NCBI GenBank assembly: GCA_021432635.1
Contig: MU270049.1
Coordinates: forward strand, 560,347 to 624,346
Length of the DNA stretch: 64,000 nucleotides
Reading direction: 5' to 3'
Source of the DNA: Thozetella sp. PMI_491
Taxonomy: Eukaryota; Ascomycota; Sordariomycetes; Chaetosphaeriales; Chaetosphaeriaceae
Part shown: positions 62,371 to 64,000 of the stretch, one piece after another
Numbering within the stretch: position 1 is the first letter of the stretch
Layout of the letters: each line of letters starts with the position of its first letter
Program-made: the position numbers and the translations under genes
Notes under the pieces: model-generated
Databases searched by the model: none
Told to the model about the DNA's origin: nothing
The model's input: the letters and a program-made list of their open reading frames with translations, nothing else

Positions 62371-62852
62371 ATGTCGGTCCCGAGGGCGCGTCTGCTCGAG
62401 CTTATGCAGGCATGTCACCCAATGCGAGCCAATTGGAATGTGCTGCTGACTTTCGCAGGCACAATGTAAGGTCTTCTCGACGACATTTAACCCTGATCGA
62501 ACTCGACTGGGCAACAAGGTCCTGCGCCAAAGATTACGAGGACCGGCGATGGCTGCATACTACCCGCGAAAGGTGTATACTACCGGAGATCTCATCAAAG
62601 AATTCAAGCCGTTGCAGCTCTTGGTCGACAACGAGGCCGAGGAAGACCGCCTAGAACTCATTGCTGGGTAAGCCGCCATGAGGAAAGCCCTGCTCACGGA
62701 TTCTCCCGACTGACCCTTAACAGCTTGAAAGCGCGTGGCAAGTCGGCACCGAAGAAGAAGCGCACTGCTCCAGGTATATGGCGCATCCCTGACTGATTTA
62801 GCTCGTTGCAGTAACTAACGCGCACTCTGCAGAGTCCACGAAGCGGAAGTAG
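62371..62852 (+). CDS. RSM27: Mitochondrial small-subunit ribosomal protein mS33 (Rsm27)
   Basis: Four exons (62371-62409, 62459-62667, 62724-62773, 62833-62852) give 105 residues. mS33 is a subunit of the mitoribosome small subunit. The start MSVPRARLLELMQ joins AQCKVFSTTFNPDRTRLGNK, then VLRQRLRGPAMAAYYPRKVY, matching yeast Rsm27 in order. The tail is KARGKSAPKKKRTAPESTKR. Intron 1 must begin with GC (CAG|GCATGT) and end CGCAG, 49 bases long with a GCTGAC branch-like site. Any GT donor there leads to a stop or breaks the family match. Introns 2 and 3 are ordinary GT-AG introns of 56 and 59 bases. The last coding exon is 20 bases. Confidence 0.92.
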
Positions 62853-63979
62853 GCGGCACGGACATTTACGAAGTGTACAACAACCTGTCATATATAGAAG
62901 GCGGAACGAAAATATACCCTGGTATTTTGTCTAGCATATAACGCATGCGCGATATGGTGATGATAATTGTGGCCGCCGGGAATGTGTCGAGAGTATGGCA
63001 GGGCAGCATGCAAGTGTAATATTGCCTCTCCGTCCTTTCACCTCGCCTCTTTCCAGAGTAAAGTGCCACCATCCCACTATTCCCTCCTAGATAGATCGAA
63101 TATGCTCCCAAGAGTCCCTATATGTGCTTCCTATCTACGCCGAGGAAGTAGTCCCTTCGTCATTAGCGTGCTGTCACGAGTCGCTCTCGCTGTCTCCTAC
63201 TATCACACCAAGCAGTTGCCAGCTTGATACTATCACAACTGCTCCGATAAGCCCAGAGTACCTCTCAATTTGGTGCTCCTTCCCGTAGCGCATTCAGACT
63301 GCCTGACTAGGTACCGTCGAAGTGCCAATAGTGCAACGGCCAGGCACGCAGCTCTTGCCTCGGAGGAAAGTTGACCCAAGGCTGCGGTTCATACCCAGGA
63401 TTTGACGGCTCCCTGTCACTCTCTCTGCTTCTTTTTTTCGGTACTCTTAAGCTTAGGGTGGATCCTCCTCAACTGCTCCTCTCTCAGTCTGAAACCTACC
63501 TCCAGCCTCCCAGTCACATCCGTGACTTCCTTCCCAATCTTGCGGCTACTCACCCCAAGTTTAGACCACTCTCTACTCCGCATGTCAACACCTTCCTTCC
63601 TTCCCCGAGCAGAGCATACGAATTAGGCAATTTTTGCGAATCTGGGTCGCATCTCCACCCGACCCCAGGCCTTGTTTCCTCAGTCCGTGGATATTGGAGC
63701 TGGAGATACCTCGCCATTTCCAAAACCAACATATCACCCCGCATATCGACCAACCCAGGGGAGGTACCTTCTTCCCTTTTCAACAAGGTAGTCCGCCTCA
63801 ATCTTCCCTTGCCGGATTTAACCGCTTCTTGCTTTTCTTCCCTCCTTAACCGTCGACCTCAGCCCTCCAGCACATCTATCACTTCTCTCGCAACATCTCG
63901 AACATCTTGTCACTTGTCCCCGTGAATGCCTCTTCAGATCCATCTGAGACGACTAGCAGTATCTCATTGGCAGGACATC
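62853..63979. other. Intergenic region, pyrimidine-rich near the right edge
   Basis: No complete gene. From about 63400 to 63920 the plus strand is strongly C/T-rich with no ATG-led coding frame, a typical fungal leader and promoter pattern that would fit a gene starting at 63980. Confidence 0.4.
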
Positions 63980-64000
63980 ATGTCAGCCGCCGCCTCAACA
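63980..64000 (+). CDS. Possible start of a gene running off the right edge
   Basis: An ATG near the end of a pyrimidine-rich leader is followed by Ser-Ala-Ala-Ala-Ser-Thr to the window end. Too little is visible to identify a product. An earlier ATG at 63926 is a competing start. Confidence 0.25.

Noticed and set aside
1-64000. Transposons, virus-like elements, CRISPR arrays, rRNA and tRNA genes
   Set aside because: I saw no long terminal repeats, reverse-transcriptase or transposase motifs, no spaced direct repeats, no rRNA-like sequence, and no convincing tRNA B-box with matching arms. A dedicated tRNA and snoRNA scan was not possible.

Overview
The window is nuclear DNA of a filamentous ascomycete. 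The genes are closely packed, most have short introns (about 45 to 110 bases) with GTAAGT/GTATGT-like donors, codon third positions are GC-rich, and the proteins look like those of Sordariomycetes. A Sordariales or Chaetomiaceae-like source is my best guess, but this is an inference without any search. I reconstructed 27 genes. Nearly all multi-exon models were checked by making exon lengths close in frame. There are also two edge fragments and one doubtful ORF. I saw no rRNA, no convincing tRNA, no CRISPR, no virus-like element and no intact transposon.

Layout, left to right: a fragment of a membrane protein at the left edge; an RGS-domain membrane protein (+); mitochondrial GrpE/Mge1 (-); zinc alcohol dehydrogenase (-); a small ABM/Dabb-like protein (+) converging on a Zn2Cys6 transcription factor (-); RNA polymerase II subunit Rpb3 (+); a mitochondrial dicarboxylate carrier (-); a possible tail-anchored protein (-); mitochondrial Phe-tRNA synthetase (+); a class V PLP enzyme (-); calcipressin/RCAN (+); an MpaB-type ER oxygenase (-); Rrg9 (+); a 1690-residue AT-hook protein (-); an unknown acidic conserved protein (-); an AsaB/CmcJ-type oxidoreductase (+); a possible Sds3-type chromatin protein (-); Lsm1 (+); a GH55 exo-beta-1,3-glucanase (+) converging on a secreted six-hairpin glycosidase (-); Mob1 (+); ATP synthase OSCP (+); the complex I 78-kDa subunit (-); a coiled-coil protein of unknown function (-); an Atg37/ACBD5-like acyl-CoA-binding protein (-); RNase III (-) divergent from mitochondrial ribosomal protein mS33 (+); and a possible gene start at the right edge.

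Most genes are housekeeping, and seven act in mitochondria: Mge1, dicarboxylate carrier, mtPheRS, Rrg9, OSCP, the 78-kDa subunit and mS33. Accessory character is limited to single enzymes: alcohol dehydrogenase, MpaB-like, AsaB-like, the class V enzyme, and the pair of secreted glycosidases. No PKS, NRPS or terpene backbone gene is present, so I do not call a secondary-metabolite cluster.

The points most worth a second look are a GC-AG intron in mS33, a 15-base microexon carrying iron-sulfur ligands in the complex I gene, very small first coding exons in several genes, a giant AT-hook protein with a field of short GLF/FG-like motifs, an intron in the alcohol dehydrogenase that would be read through in frame, and a TAGGTA/TACCTA motif that recurs between genes and twice forms perfect hairpins.
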